Shown here: in pieces, positions 38,701 to 47,182 of the stretch
How the letters are laid out: the number at the start of each line of letters is the position of its first letter
Position numbering within the stretch: position 1 is the first letter of the stretch
Source: DATBAX01 sp963723765
Lineage (GTDB): Bacteria > Acidobacteriota > Terriglobia > Terriglobales > Acidobacteriaceae
NCBI GenBank assembly: GCA_963723765.1
Contig: CAVRSD010000010.1
Span: 186,001 to 250,000, forward strand
Length of the DNA: 64,000 bases
Direction: 5' to 3'
Program-made: the position numbers and the translations under genes
Notes under the pieces: model-generated
Databases searched by the model: none
What the model saw: only the letters and a program-made list of their open reading frames with translations
Told to the model about the DNA's origin: nothing

Positions 38701-41180
38701 ATTATTTGGTTCGCAATGGGGTCACGCCCGGTATGAAGGTCGGTCTATGTGTAGAGCGCTCAGTCAGCATGACGGTCGGCTTGCTTGGGATCCTCAAAGC
38801 CGGAGCGAGTTACATTCCCCTCGACCCAGCGTTTCCTGCAGCCCGGCTGGCGCACATGATTGAAGATTCGCAAGCGCCCGTACTGGTGACCCAGGAAAAG
38901 CTGCGTTTACTTCTGCCCCCCAGCAATGCCCGCGTCCTTGCTCTCGACTCCGCGTCAGCTCAGATCTCACGCGAGTCTGCCGAGCAGCCTGATATCGGTG
39001 GTTCCGGAGAGAGTCTCGCCTACGTGATCTACACCTCGGGCTCCACGGGCAAACCGAAGGGCGTACAGATCCCGCATCGCGCAGTGGTGAATTTGTTGCT
39101 TTCGATGCAGCGGCAGCCAGGCCTGGAACCCAGCGATGTGCTCGTGGCTGTAACAACTCTTTCGTTCGATATCGCCGCCCTTGAATTGTTCCTGCCCCTC
39201 ATCGTCGGAGCGAGGCTGGTGATCGCGACCCGGGAACAGGCGTCGGATGGTTCGGAGCTACTGGAAGTCCTGCGACGCGAGCGCGCAACTGTGATGCAAG
39301 CCACGCCCTCCACCTGGCAACTTTTATTGGACGCAGGTTGGCAGGGAAATCCAAGATTGAAGATGCTCTGTGGCGGGGAAGCCCTTCCACGCGGGCTGGC
39401 CAGCCAGTTACTCGCGCTGAACGGCGAATTGTGGAATATGTATGGCCCCACCGAAACCACGATCTGGTCTTCGACTGGAATCGTGGCGCCGGACAAGGGC
39501 CCAGTACCGATCGGGCCGCCCATTGCCAATACTCAGTTCCATGTCTTGGATACTCATCGCCAGGTCGTCCCACTCGGAGCGCCCGGAGAACTTTACATCG
39601 GCGGGACCGGCGTGGCTCATGGTTATCTCAATCAGCCGCAACTTACCGCCAGCAAGTTCATTGCTGATCCATTCAGCAACAGCACAGGGGCGCTCCTCTA
39701 TCGTACCGGCGACCTGGTTCGCTGGAAGATGAACGGAGAACTCGAATTCCTGGGACGCACCGATCATCAGGTGAAAGTGCGCGGCTTCCGCATTGAAACC
39801 GGCGAAATCGAAGCGACGATCTTGAAACACCCGGAAGTGAAGGAAGCTGCGGTGCTTGCCCGAGACGACGCGAAAGGCAGCAAGTATCTCGTCGCTTACG
39901 TAGTTCCCAATACTTTGACGGCTGGTCAAACACCCGTGCTCCCGGCTGAACTGCGCGCTCATTTGCAGAAGACGCTTCCGGAATACATGCAGCCTTCGGC
40001 ATTTGTCTGTCTGGCATCGTTGCCTCGCACTCCCAATGAAAAAATAGACCGCAACGCGCTCCCCGCGCCCGATCTGGCGGAAATTGCCAAGTCCAGCTAT
40101 GTGGCCCCCGCCAACGAAACCGAGAAGCGCGTGGCGGGTATCTGGGAGAAGATTCTCGGTCTTTCCAAAATTAGTGGTACTGCGAATTTCTTCGACATTG
40201 GCGGACATTCACTGCTGGCTGCGCAGTTGCTCGCCCGGATCGAGCAGTCATTCGGCCAGAAAATACCGCTGGCGAAATTGTTCCAGGCCCCAACCATTCA
40301 ACAGCTTTCCGCCCTGCTCGTTGGAAAATCTGCACCTGAAAGCCTTAACGGAGTGGTGGCACTGCAGCCAAGAGGTTCGCGCCCTCCCCTCTTTTGTTTG
40401 CACGGCGTGCCCAGCATGCGGTTATTGGCTGCGGAACTCGGCGAGGACCAGCCATTTTTTGTGGTCAACCTGCCCGAAGACAACAAGTTGAAGGCCCCGT
40501 ATCGCGTCGAGGATATTGCCGCCATTCACCTTGAAACCATCCAGCAGGTTCAGCCGCAGGGCCCGTATTTTCTGATGGGTTGGTGCAGGGAAGCGCTGCT
40601 GGCTTACGAAATCGCGCAACGGCTCCGAGCGCAGGGTCAGGAAGTCGCTCTGGTGGCCATGTTCGACACCTGGATTCCGAAATTCCTGACCAGGTTCTCG
40701 GGCAGCGAAGCGCGTCGTGCGAGAAGGTCGTTCGAAATCGAGCGGCTCCGCTTGCATGTCCAAAATGTTCAGCAACTAGGTGTGGGCGAAATTGTTACCT
40801 ACATAAGAGAGAGGGTGCTCGGAGCCATTGGCGACCGCCTCCGGCATCTGAGGTGGCATTTTTCCCATCGGGTCGAGGTCACCCTGGGGTCTGCGGTTCC
40901 AGCCAGAGATCATTCGCAGGATGAAATGCTTTTGATCGCAGCCAGCCAGTACCTGCCGAAAGCATACGACGGCAAGGTTCTGCTTTTTCGCTCCGACAAA
41001 TACCGGACATGGAAATATTGGGATCGCGCTCTCGGCTGGTCGCGCATGTTGCCAAATCTCCAGGTTCATGAAGTTCCAGGGGTGCATGACAGCATGTTGA
41101 CCGGCCCCAATTTGCCTGGAATCGCAAAAGCCATCGCGGCCACGGTGGACGAAAACATCCCACACCCTTCGCATCTATGA
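35700..41180 (+). CDS. NRPS terminal module C-C-A-T-TE with cysteine-type thioesterase
   Basis: The 1826-residue protein has a first condensation domain (about 35-455; HHAIVDG near 165), a second condensation domain (500-930; HHIVADG near 636), an adenylation domain (960-1450), a carrier domain (about 1462-1540; GGHSL) and a thioesterase (1545-1815). The adenylation pocket read by eye is D-I-L-Q-C-G-M-I-W, near the published glycine code DILQLGLIWK, so glycine is a fair guess. The thioesterase has GWCRE where GWSxG is expected, with Cys1629 in place of serine; Asp (MFDTW) and His (VHDSML) are kept. Cysteine thioesterases are known to form strained or aminolysed products. The GTG start overlaps the previous stop; an ATG follows at 35709. 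Confidence 0.88.
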   Translation: MTSMNSQLEAERNASQLSVKEQASGVFSGDVFALPASPAQERFWAFEAAYPASRVWNVAVRWSLRGPLKVEILGRALNAVCARHESLRTCLEVQSGELIQKVAAKLDLFLPLHDLRQLPEAERESEAERITVEDARRKFSLSDGPLTRVQLLHLEDEHHVLLITVHHAIVDGWSIGMISRDLGAYYQAFLTNSEPKLADLPIQFADFVIWQKESFENGSFQPQLAYWKKQLRGLDPLAIAGDCPLLASPTWDGKIVSQLLPRQMTDALAQMSQRQGTTMFSTVLSALKVLMSALSGRQDIAIGTQVAGRNRVELENAIGVFNNALVLRSRFSTASKFTELLAQVSDTVIQATAHQDLPHERVLQALGNTDLGRDRLYYVNFIYQRSFIENMKFADIQLIDLPSRTPGAPYDLNFFMVERPEGWRFSLEFNTDLYSSAMAERLLAQFRQVLEEVIANPDRQIREFETIRSIRPTAFTNNQRYSTKLSTSKATTNGSKPRSRADMIVPASLAQQRFWVLEQLGQGSGAFNIPIRWLLRGQIKPDALERTFNELVRRHEILRTTLIQVDGQPMQRISSTLTVKVPVLDLRHLSEPKRSEEADRITRELGEQGFDLSTLPLLRATLIQIADLEFILHVTVHHIVADGWAVGLLAKEIGDIYNAYAKGSPSPLPEPEMQYRDYAEWQRELLQGDTIQEQNQYWLETFRSHTPFEVLPDKPRPAMQTTNGDVVSVQLPRNLTDAIQEVSRQHGNTFFITACAAFLTLLYRYTGQEDITIGTQVSGRNQVEHEQIIGLFLNTLPLRNDLSGDPLFSDLLERFQEVVMQALAHQDTPFEQLVEMINPKRDLSRNPLFQVNFMLQRSLVTSRDYETFSLIDVPSRLSGAMYDLNCLMVERSDGWRASIQFNTDLFETQTARRMLGHFQRLLEEIGKNPEQHISEYSILTGPETELLAKWNKTDFALPDLSTVHELIQAQAARTPKEIAVTCGREEYTYSELDRRANQFAHYLVRNGVTPGMKVGLCVERSVSMTVGLLGILKAGASYIPLDPAFPAARLAHMIEDSQAPVLVTQEKLRLLLPPSNARVLALDSASAQISRESAEQPDIGGSGESLAYVIYTSGSTGKPKGVQIPHRAVVNLLLSMQRQPGLEPSDVLVAVTTLSFDIAALELFLPLIVGARLVIATREQASDGSELLEVLRRERATVMQATPSTWQLLLDAGWQGNPRLKMLCGGEALPRGLASQLLALNGELWNMYGPTETTIWSSTGIVAPDKGPVPIGPPIANTQFHVLDTHRQVVPLGAPGELYIGGTGVAHGYLNQPQLTASKFIADPFSNSTGALLYRTGDLVRWKMNGELEFLGRTDHQVKVRGFRIETGEIEATILKHPEVKEAAVLARDDAKGSKYLVAYVVPNTLTAGQTPVLPAELRAHLQKTLPEYMQPSAFVCLASLPRTPNEKIDRNALPAPDLAEIAKSSYVAPANETEKRVAGIWEKILGLSKISGTANFFDIGGHSLLAAQLLARIEQSFGQKIPLAKLFQAPTIQQLSALLVGKSAPESLNGVVALQPRGSRPPLFCLHGVPSMRLLAAELGEDQPFFVVNLPEDNKLKAPYRVEDIAAIHLETIQQVQPQGPYFLMGWCREALLAYEIAQRLRAQGQEVALVAMFDTWIPKFLTRFSGSEARRARRSFEIERLRLHVQNVQQLGVGEIVTYIRERVLGAIGDRLRHLRWHFSHRVEVTLGSAVPARDHSQDEMLLIAASQYLPKAYDGKVLLFRSDKYRTWKYWDRALGWSRMLPNLQVHEVPGVHDSMLTGPNLPGIAKAIAATVDENIPHPSHL

Positions 41181-42562
41181 GGCTTTTTGAAATTCTGATC
41201 GTTATTCTGGAAGTGCCGCTGCTTGTATTTGCTTTCACAAGTCAGGTTGGGCCGCTCTGGACAAGCGTTTTACCGCTGGTCGCGGCTCTAGTCGTTGTTT
41301 TGCACTGGATCATCGAGGGGTATCGATGGCAGATGGTGCCTGCTTATGCCGCCTCGGTTTTACTGGCAGTCCTGTTTCTACTTGGCCATAGCCAGCCGCG
41401 GGCAATGAGTATCGTTGTTGTGGTACTGGCAGCGGTTCTGCTCCTTGCGTCGTTGGTGCTGGCGACGATATTGCCGGTTTTCTCGCTCCCCAGACCGGAT
41501 GGAGCTCACGCCGTCGGGACCATTACGCAGCAGTGGACTGTTAGGAATGACCTCGGACAGGCCGAGCAATCGTTGCCGAGAAACTTGAACATTCAATTTT
41601 GGTATCCGACAGAAACGAAGAAGGGTCAACGGTCGGCTTATCGATCCTCCGATGCGCAGGGACTCAAAGCGCATTTGAGATTAACCAAAACCCATGCGAT
41701 TGTGAACGCGCCTGTTTCACGGACCCAAAATAGATATCCCGTTGTCCTTTTCTCCCCCGGCTGGAAAGGGCATCTGACTCAAAACACGATTCAGTTTGAA
41801 ATGCTCGCGAGCCATGGCTTCATCGTCCTCGCCATGGAGCATCCCCCAGCACACAACCTTCCCTTGTATTTTGACGCTTCCCAGGAAGAGAATCTGCGAG
41901 GTTATGCAGTGGAAGTTAAGCTTCGTGCGCATGACGTCCAGTTTGTGCTCGACCAACTGGAAACGCTGAACCAACGAGATTCGGATGCACGGTTTACCCA
42001 TCGGCTGGATTTGTCGCGGATCGGAATGTTTGGGTATTCGTTTGGTGGAGCGCTCAGTGCCGAGGCCTGTTGGTTGGATCCTAGACTCAAGGCCGGTCTC
42101 AACATGGACGGCATGATGTTCGGTGATGTCACCAAAACCGGGATTCGCCAGCCTTTCTTTTTCATGAGTGACGACTCCGGTGGCCCGTCGCAGCAGGACC
42201 TGCATTCTCCCGATCCGCGCCGGCGGGTTCACGCCAGCGCTTTGGAAGCGGACTGCAAACTGATCGAGCGATCCTTAGCAAAATACGGCGGTTATTACTT
42301 GAGAATCCGGGGAGCGGCCCACAGCAACTATTCTGATCGCCCGCTCTATTCGCCGCTAAAACGTCTTACCGATGCCGGCTCGATTAACATTCAAGCCTGC
42401 ATGCGCATCATCAATTCTTACACTCTGGCTTTTTTTGACCAGCATCTGAACGGGAACCCGCAACCGCTTCTGAATGGGGCCGGCAACGATTATCCCGAAG
42501 CCATGTTTCGTTACCATCCGGTACCGATGGCAGTAGACCCGAAGTTAGCTACCATCGCTTGA
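41177..42562 (+). CDS. Membrane-anchored alpha/beta hydrolase (PAF-acetylhydrolase-like)
   Basis: The 461-residue protein has four or five N-terminal membrane segments (residues 1-100) and a C-terminal alpha/beta hydrolase domain with the nucleophile motif GYSFGG near residue 287, an oxyanion-side FSPGWKG near 194 and a late histidine in AAHSNY near 377. It is similar in layout to bacterial PAF-acetylhydrolase/dienelactone-type hydrolases. Its ATG overlaps the stop of the NRPS gene (ATGA), so it is translated with the terminal module. That suggests a role in release, editing or modification of the peptide at the membrane. The substrate is unknown. Confidence 0.75.
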   Translation: MRLFEILIVILEVPLLVFAFTSQVGPLWTSVLPLVAALVVVLHWIIEGYRWQMVPAYAASVLLAVLFLLGHSQPRAMSIVVVVLAAVLLLASLVLATILPVFSLPRPDGAHAVGTITQQWTVRNDLGQAEQSLPRNLNIQFWYPTETKKGQRSAYRSSDAQGLKAHLRLTKTHAIVNAPVSRTQNRYPVVLFSPGWKGHLTQNTIQFEMLASHGFIVLAMEHPPAHNLPLYFDASQEENLRGYAVEVKLRAHDVQFVLDQLETLNQRDSDARFTHRLDLSRIGMFGYSFGGALSAEACWLDPRLKAGLNMDGMMFGDVTKTGIRQPFFFMSDDSGGPSQQDLHSPDPRRRVHASALEADCKLIERSLAKYGGYYLRIRGAAHSNYSDRPLYSPLKRLTDAGSINIQACMRIINSYTLAFFDQHLNGNPQPLLNGAGNDYPEAMFRYHPVPMAVDPKLATIA

Positions 42563-42626
42563 GCCAGTTCGCTATCCTCAAACATTCATTTCAAGGAAAT
42601 TAGCCGGGAAAGGCCTGCTTATTTTT

Positions 42627-43124
42627 ATGGATTCGTACCATTCGATTGCGCCCGACGTGAAGCTCGGAAAGGACGTCAAACTCTCCAAGTTCATCAATCT
42701 TTACGGATGCGAGATTGGGGATGAAACCAAAATCGGAGCATTTGTCGAAATCCAGAAAAACGCGAAAGTGGGTAAGCGTTGCAAGATTTCGAGTCACACG
42801 TTCATTTGCGAAGGCGTCACCATAGAGGACAACGTGTTCGTGGGCCACGGTGTGACTTTTGTGAACGACAGCTACCCCAGGGCTACCACTTCTGATGGGG
42901 GGCTGCAGACCGAGCAAGACTGGCATGTTGAACTAACAGTGGTCAAAAAAGGTGCATCGATCGGTTCCGGTGCCACCATACTTTCCAAAGTGACCATCGG
43001 CGAAAACGCAATTGTGGGCGCTGGAAGTGTTGTAACCAAAGACGTTCCCCCCAACAAGATCGTAGCTGGAAACCCCGCAAGGCAACTTCGTTCCATTAAT
43101 CTTGAAAAGAGGGCAGCAGAATGA
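42627..43124 (+). CDS. Hexapeptide-repeat N-acyltransferase, WlbB/WbpD-like
   Basis: The 165-residue protein consists almost wholly of left-handed beta-helix hexapeptide repeats (for example IGDETKIGAFVEIQKNAKVG and IGSGATILSKVTIGENAIVGAGSVVTKDV), with a catalytic-loop-like insertion around HGVTFVNDSYPR. WlbB/WbpD enzymes acetylate the 3-amino group of UDP-GlcNAc3N uronic acid. The overlapping aminotransferase gene (ATGA at 43121) supports that role. Because a peptide synthetase sits directly upstream, another acyl donor for the same amino group cannot be excluded, but this is speculation. Confidence 0.8.
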   Translation: MDSYHSIAPDVKLGKDVKLSKFINLYGCEIGDETKIGAFVEIQKNAKVGKRCKISSHTFICEGVTIEDNVFVGHGVTFVNDSYPRATTSDGGLQTEQDWHVELTVVKKGASIGSGATILSKVTIGENAIVGAGSVVTKDVPPNKIVAGNPARQLRSINLEKRAAE

Positions 43125-44366
43125 GTAAGAACAGCAATATTCCATTTCTTGATCTGGTAAGCCATCATCTGCAGTTGGAAGAGGAATTGGTGTCGGTGTT
43201 GCGTTCGGCATTGAAAACGGCCGGATTTATCGGCGGCCCCATGGTGGAAGACTTCGAGCGCGACTTCGCGAGGTTTTGTGACACCAAATATAGCGTGGGC
43301 GTATCCAGCGGGACCGATGCGTTGCGCTTCGCGCTTTCCGCCGCTGGCGTGGGCGAGGGCGATGTCGTGGTCACCGTACCCAACACCTTTATTGCCACCA
43401 CCGAAGCGATTTCTCAAACTGGTGCATTAGCGGACTTTGTGGACATTGACGAGCGCACTTACAACATGGATCCAGCGAAGCTGCAGCGCTTTTTCGAGAC
43501 CGACTGCCAGCTTGATCAAAAAAACGGATTGCTGCATCGGCAAACTGGTCGAAAAGTGAAAGCTATTGTTCCTGTTCATCTGTATGGACAGATGGCGGAC
43601 ATGGATCCGATTCTCGCCCTGGCTGAGAAGTACAACCTGATCGTGATCGAAGATGCCTGCCAGGCGCATGGGGCCGAGTATTTCTCCAAGAAGGAAAAGC
43701 GTTGGAGGAAGGCGGGCTCCATCGGATTGGCGGCGGCATTCAGCTTTTATCCTGGCAAAAATCTGGGGGCCTGTGGCGAAGCCGGCGCCGTCACCACCAA
43801 TGACGAAGCTCTTGCCCGCAAGGTGAAGATGATTCGCGATCATGGCCAGGCCAAGAAGTATTATCACGACGTGGAAGGCTACAACGGACGGCTGGACGCG
43901 ATCCAGGCAGGTTTTCTGTCGGTAAAATTAAAGCACTTGGCGCACTGGAACCAGGCGCGCCGCGCCACTGCCGTCGCTTATGGGGAATTGTTTGGGGCGA
44001 ACACGGCTGAACTGGTATTGCCTCTACACGCCGGATTACTCCAAACCGGTCTATCACTTGTATGTGGTGCGCACCGTAGACCGCGAACAATTGAAAACCA
44101 CGCTCGCGGATGCAGGCATTGGGACGGCGATTCACTATCCGGTTCCTCTGCACATGCAAGTGGCTTATCGTGGGTTGGGCTTCAAAGCTGGAGATTTTCC
44201 GGTAACCGAACAGGTGGCATCAGAAATCCTGTCATTACCAATGTTTCCCGGGCTGCAACGCGAGGACCTGAGCCGCATCGTCACGGAAACCAAAAAGCAC
44301 ACTGCCCAATTGCGGACGAGTGGCCGCAGCGTCAAAGAATTCGGTATGATTCCATTGGAGTTATGA
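43121..44366 (+). pseudogene. DegT/DnrJ/EryC1 sugar aminotransferase, WlbC/WbpE-like, apparent frameshift
   Basis: The N-terminal part (IPFLDLVSHH, SSGTDALRFAL, EDACQAHGAEY, and the PLP lysine in FSFYPGKNLGACGEAGAV near residue 210) is a standard sugar aminotransferase. It would place an amino group at C3 of the keto-sugar made by the WlbA-like enzyme, before acetylation by the 42627 product. The frame loses similarity after ELVLP (44010-44023). The next frame (+1) continues YTPDYSKPVYHLYVVR and the normal C-terminus to a stop at 44366. Removing one base at about 44021-44026 gives 414 residues, a normal length. Start ATG overlaps the upstream stop by four bases. Confidence 0.83.
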
Positions 44367-44501
44367 ATTACTAGGAATCATCGTCCGGTTTCGCCTCGGG
44401 GATGTACTTATGGTACCTAGACGTCAAAATCCGATTAGTCCACTATCAAGGCATAACAGTTTTTGGGTTATGAGCATGCATCTCGCCCCCGGAGGAAACG
44501 C

Positions 44502-46127
44502 ATGATTGCGGTTCGCAAATTAGGCTTCATTCTCGGATTTTTCTTATTGCTGTCGGCCTCGGCTGCTTTTGGCTCGGCTTCGAATATCTATATCACCCAG
44601 AGCGGCAGTGCGAGCGGAAACTGCACCAGCAACGTCCAAACTCCAGCATTTTTCAATAACGCCAACAACTGGGGCAGCGGCGGCAGCCAGATTGGGCCGG
44701 GAACCGTCGTACTGATTTGCGGAACGTTTACTGGTGGGGCGGGCGCGACTGAATTTACTTTTCAGGGTAGCGGCAGCGGCGCAAGCAATACCGTCACGCT
44801 GAAGTTCGATAATGGAGCAGTTCTGACCTCGCCGTATTGGTCGGCCAACGGAGCGATTGCCTGCAATAACCTGAGCTACATCACAGTGGACGGCGGAACG
44901 AACGGGACCATCCAAAACACAGCCAACGGAACGAATCTGGCAAACCAAGCCTCTAGCGGTGGCATTAATTTCAGTAGTTGCTCGAACGTAACGATACAGA
45001 ATCTCACAATCCAACACCTCTATCTTCACACCGGGGTTGGATCAGACGGCGGGGGAACGGTTGGAATCAGTTTCGATGGCGGAGACTCCGTCACTATAAA
45101 CAACAACACTATCACCGATGTAAGAACAGCTCTCGATTTTGCATACCGCACAGTTACAAGCCTTACAATTTCTAACAACACCACTAACGATCATGTGTGG
45201 GGAATTCACATAGGAGATAGCGATGGAGGCGCCTCAGCTAGCGGAGTTAGCGTTTACAACAACACTGTTGGCCCGGCGTTCAACATATGGGCAGACGCTG
45301 CTCAGGCTTTTCATGCTGACGGAATATTCTTCACATGCGCCAATTCAGGAGCAAGTTTCACGAATTCATCAATTTACAACAACTACGTTCACGGAGACAT
45401 GAGTTCGACAGTAACCAGTGGACATATTCAAAACTCGACCGGATATATTTACATCGATGGAGCTTGCGGTAATGCAAAAGGGATCAAGGTTTTCAACAAC
45501 GTGGTAAGTCACGATGTGTCCGGCACGAGCGGCGTGGGGCCTGAGGGTTTGTTGGTGTTGCGATGGAGTTCTGGGAACGGTACGCCGGGCGTTAGCGTCT
45601 ACAACAATACTTTGAGTGTGGCTCAGCCCCCACTCACCGACTGCGTAAAGCTTGGTTCTGGTTCAGTTGGTGAGATTACCATGAGCAATAACATCATGTC
45701 TGGATGTGGCACGGGACTTGTCATTCCAGGTGCTTCTAGCACAATCAGTGCGTCAGACCACAATGTCTGGTACAACTTGGCGAATCACTTTGCTGCCGTG
45801 GGAGGAGGGCCGACTTACTATTCCTCGCTCTCTTCTTGGCACTCTGCTACATCGTTTGACCCAAGTAGCTCCAGCTCAGATCCGAAACTAACCACAAATT
45901 ATACTTTGAACAGTGGATCTTCCGCGATAGGCCTTAGTTCGAATCTTCACGGGCTCGGAGTTACATCATTGGATAGCGACAAGGCGGGTAATCCTAGGCT
46001 TGGATCTGGTATTAGCTGCGTTCCCACTCCTGGAACCCCCAATTGCTGGGATGCGGGTGCTAATCAGGATGGTAGTGGAGCTGCAACTCCTACTCCGCCC
46101 TCCAGTCTCGCGGCAGTAGTCCAGTAA
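44502..46127 (+). CDS. Secreted right-handed beta-helix repeat protein
   Basis: The 541-residue protein has a signal peptide (about 1-28, ending SAAFGSAS) and a long region of beta-helix coils marked by recurring Asn-rich ITISNNT, VTINNNTITDV, VYNNTVG, IYNNYV and VFNNVV units. This fold is usual in polysaccharide lyases and glycan-binding or -modifying enzymes such as pectate lyases and AlgG-type epimerases. No catalytic set could be assigned by eye. The frame opens earlier at a TTG (44463), but the ATG at 44502 has GGAGG seven bases upstream and starts the signal peptide. In an EPS locus it may cut or epimerise the polymer. Confidence 0.78.
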   Translation: MIAVRKLGFILGFFLLLSASAAFGSASNIYITQSGSASGNCTSNVQTPAFFNNANNWGSGGSQIGPGTVVLICGTFTGGAGATEFTFQGSGSGASNTVTLKFDNGAVLTSPYWSANGAIACNNLSYITVDGGTNGTIQNTANGTNLANQASSGGINFSSCSNVTIQNLTIQHLYLHTGVGSDGGGTVGISFDGGDSVTINNNTITDVRTALDFAYRTVTSLTISNNTTNDHVWGIHIGDSDGGASASGVSVYNNTVGPAFNIWADAAQAFHADGIFFTCANSGASFTNSSIYNNYVHGDMSSTVTSGHIQNSTGYIYIDGACGNAKGIKVFNNVVSHDVSGTSGVGPEGLLVLRWSSGNGTPGVSVYNNTLSVAQPPLTDCVKLGSGSVGEITMSNNIMSGCGTGLVIPGASSTISASDHNVWYNLANHFAAVGGGPTYYSSLSSWHSATSFDPSSSSSDPKLTTNYTLNSGSSAIGLSSNLHGLGVTSLDSDKAGNPRLGSGISCVPTPGTPNCWDAGANQDGSGAATPTPPSSLAAVVQ

Positions 46128-46129
46128 AA

Positions 46130-46158
46130 AGAGTGGCTGGAAATTTATTAGCCGCTCT
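46130..46158 (+). terminator. Possible weak terminator after the beta-helix gene
   Basis: A nine-base-pair stem with one G-U pair (AGAGTGGCT/AGCCGCTCT) and an 11-base loop lies a few bases past the stop. The following T-run is poor (AATTTCCC), so it may only attenuate transcription. Confidence 0.4.
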
Positions 46159-46228
46159 AATTTCCCGATGTGAATGATGCATCGCGCCCTTAGTAACACC
46201 CGGGTCTTCTGCCCATCTGTGTAAATAC

Positions 46229-47182
46229 ATGACATCGCTTGTTAGCGTAATTATACCGACCTACAATCGTGCCGGTATCATTTCTCGCACCATAGAGAAT
46301 GTATTCGAGCAAACCTATTCGAACTTCGAAATAATTGTAGTAGACGATGGTTCAGCCGATGACACACAGGCGACACTTAGACAGTTCGGCAGCCGTATTC
46401 GCGTCATTAATCAACTAAATGCAGGACCTTCTGCAGCCCGCAATCGCGGGATCGAAGCCGCCAGAGGCGAGATCATTGCTTTTCAAGACTCTGACGATCT
46501 CTGGATGCCGACGAAACTTGCTCGACAAGTATCAATTCTCGAGCGTGTCGGCTCCGCGGTTCCTTGTTGCCTATGCAACGCACGCATGGAGTTCACGACT
46601 CGTCCCATAACAACGTCGTTTGAACTTGCGCCAATTCGTCCTCCATTCGAAGAAGGAGTTTGGAGTAATGTTCCCGAGGTGCTGTCGACTACCTCTGTGC
46701 TATTCAATCAATGTGTCGCGGTGCGCACGGAGGTCTTAAGAAAAATCGGCGGTTTTAACGAATCGATGGACTTTATGGAGGACTACGATCTTTCTCTTCG
46801 TCTCGCTTTGGAAGGGAATTCATGGGCTTACATCCGTGAACCAATGGTTATCTGGCAACAGGGCTCGCCTCACAGCTGGTATCAAAGGGCAATGGCGAAG
46901 GAGATACGAATAAAAGAGTATTCGCTTGCGACTCGCGAATACGCATTGCTAAGAGTAGCAAATGATCCTCGATATGCAGGCCTGAAGGGACTTCTCGTCA
47001 GAGAAGTGAAGCGCAATAAACGCGAGCTTGCGTTTGCCAAGTTGTCACAAAAGAATGCAACCGGACGGATGGCGTGTGGATTTCTCAAGAAATTGGAGCG
47101 CTATCGCCAGGCGATTTATCGGAGATCACCGTGGTATCCTCACCCCAAGTTCGATACAGCGTTAAGCTCCGTAGCAGTTTAA
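46229..47182 (+). CDS. Family 2 glycosyltransferase
   Basis: The 317-residue cytoplasmic enzyme has a GT-A fold start (VSVIIPTYNRAGIISRTIENVFEQT), nucleotide-binding VVDDGSADDT, NAGPSAARNRGIEAARG, a metal-binding DSDD near residue 89 and an acceptor-side MEDYDLSLRLAL near residue 180. It should add one sugar to the lipid-linked repeat unit; donor and linkage cannot be read from the sequence. Codon use around here is more A/T-rich than in the NRPS section. The next gene starts directly at its stop. Confidence 0.85.
   Translation: MTSLVSVIIPTYNRAGIISRTIENVFEQTYSNFEIIVVDDGSADDTQATLRQFGSRIRVINQLNAGPSAARNRGIEAARGEIIAFQDSDDLWMPTKLARQVSILERVGSAVPCCLCNARMEFTTRPITTSFELAPIRPPFEEGVWSNVPEVLSTTSVLFNQCVAVRTEVLRKIGGFNESMDFMEDYDLSLRLALEGNSWAYIREPMVIWQQGSPHSWYQRAMAKEIRIKEYSLATREYALLRVANDPRYAGLKGLLVREVKRNKRELAFAKLSQKNATGRMACGFLKKLERYRQAIYRRSPWYPHPKFDTALSSVAV

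Noticed and set aside
43980..44366. A small separate gene after the aminotransferase
   Set aside because: Its sequence is the normal C-terminus of the DegT aminotransferase in a shifted frame.
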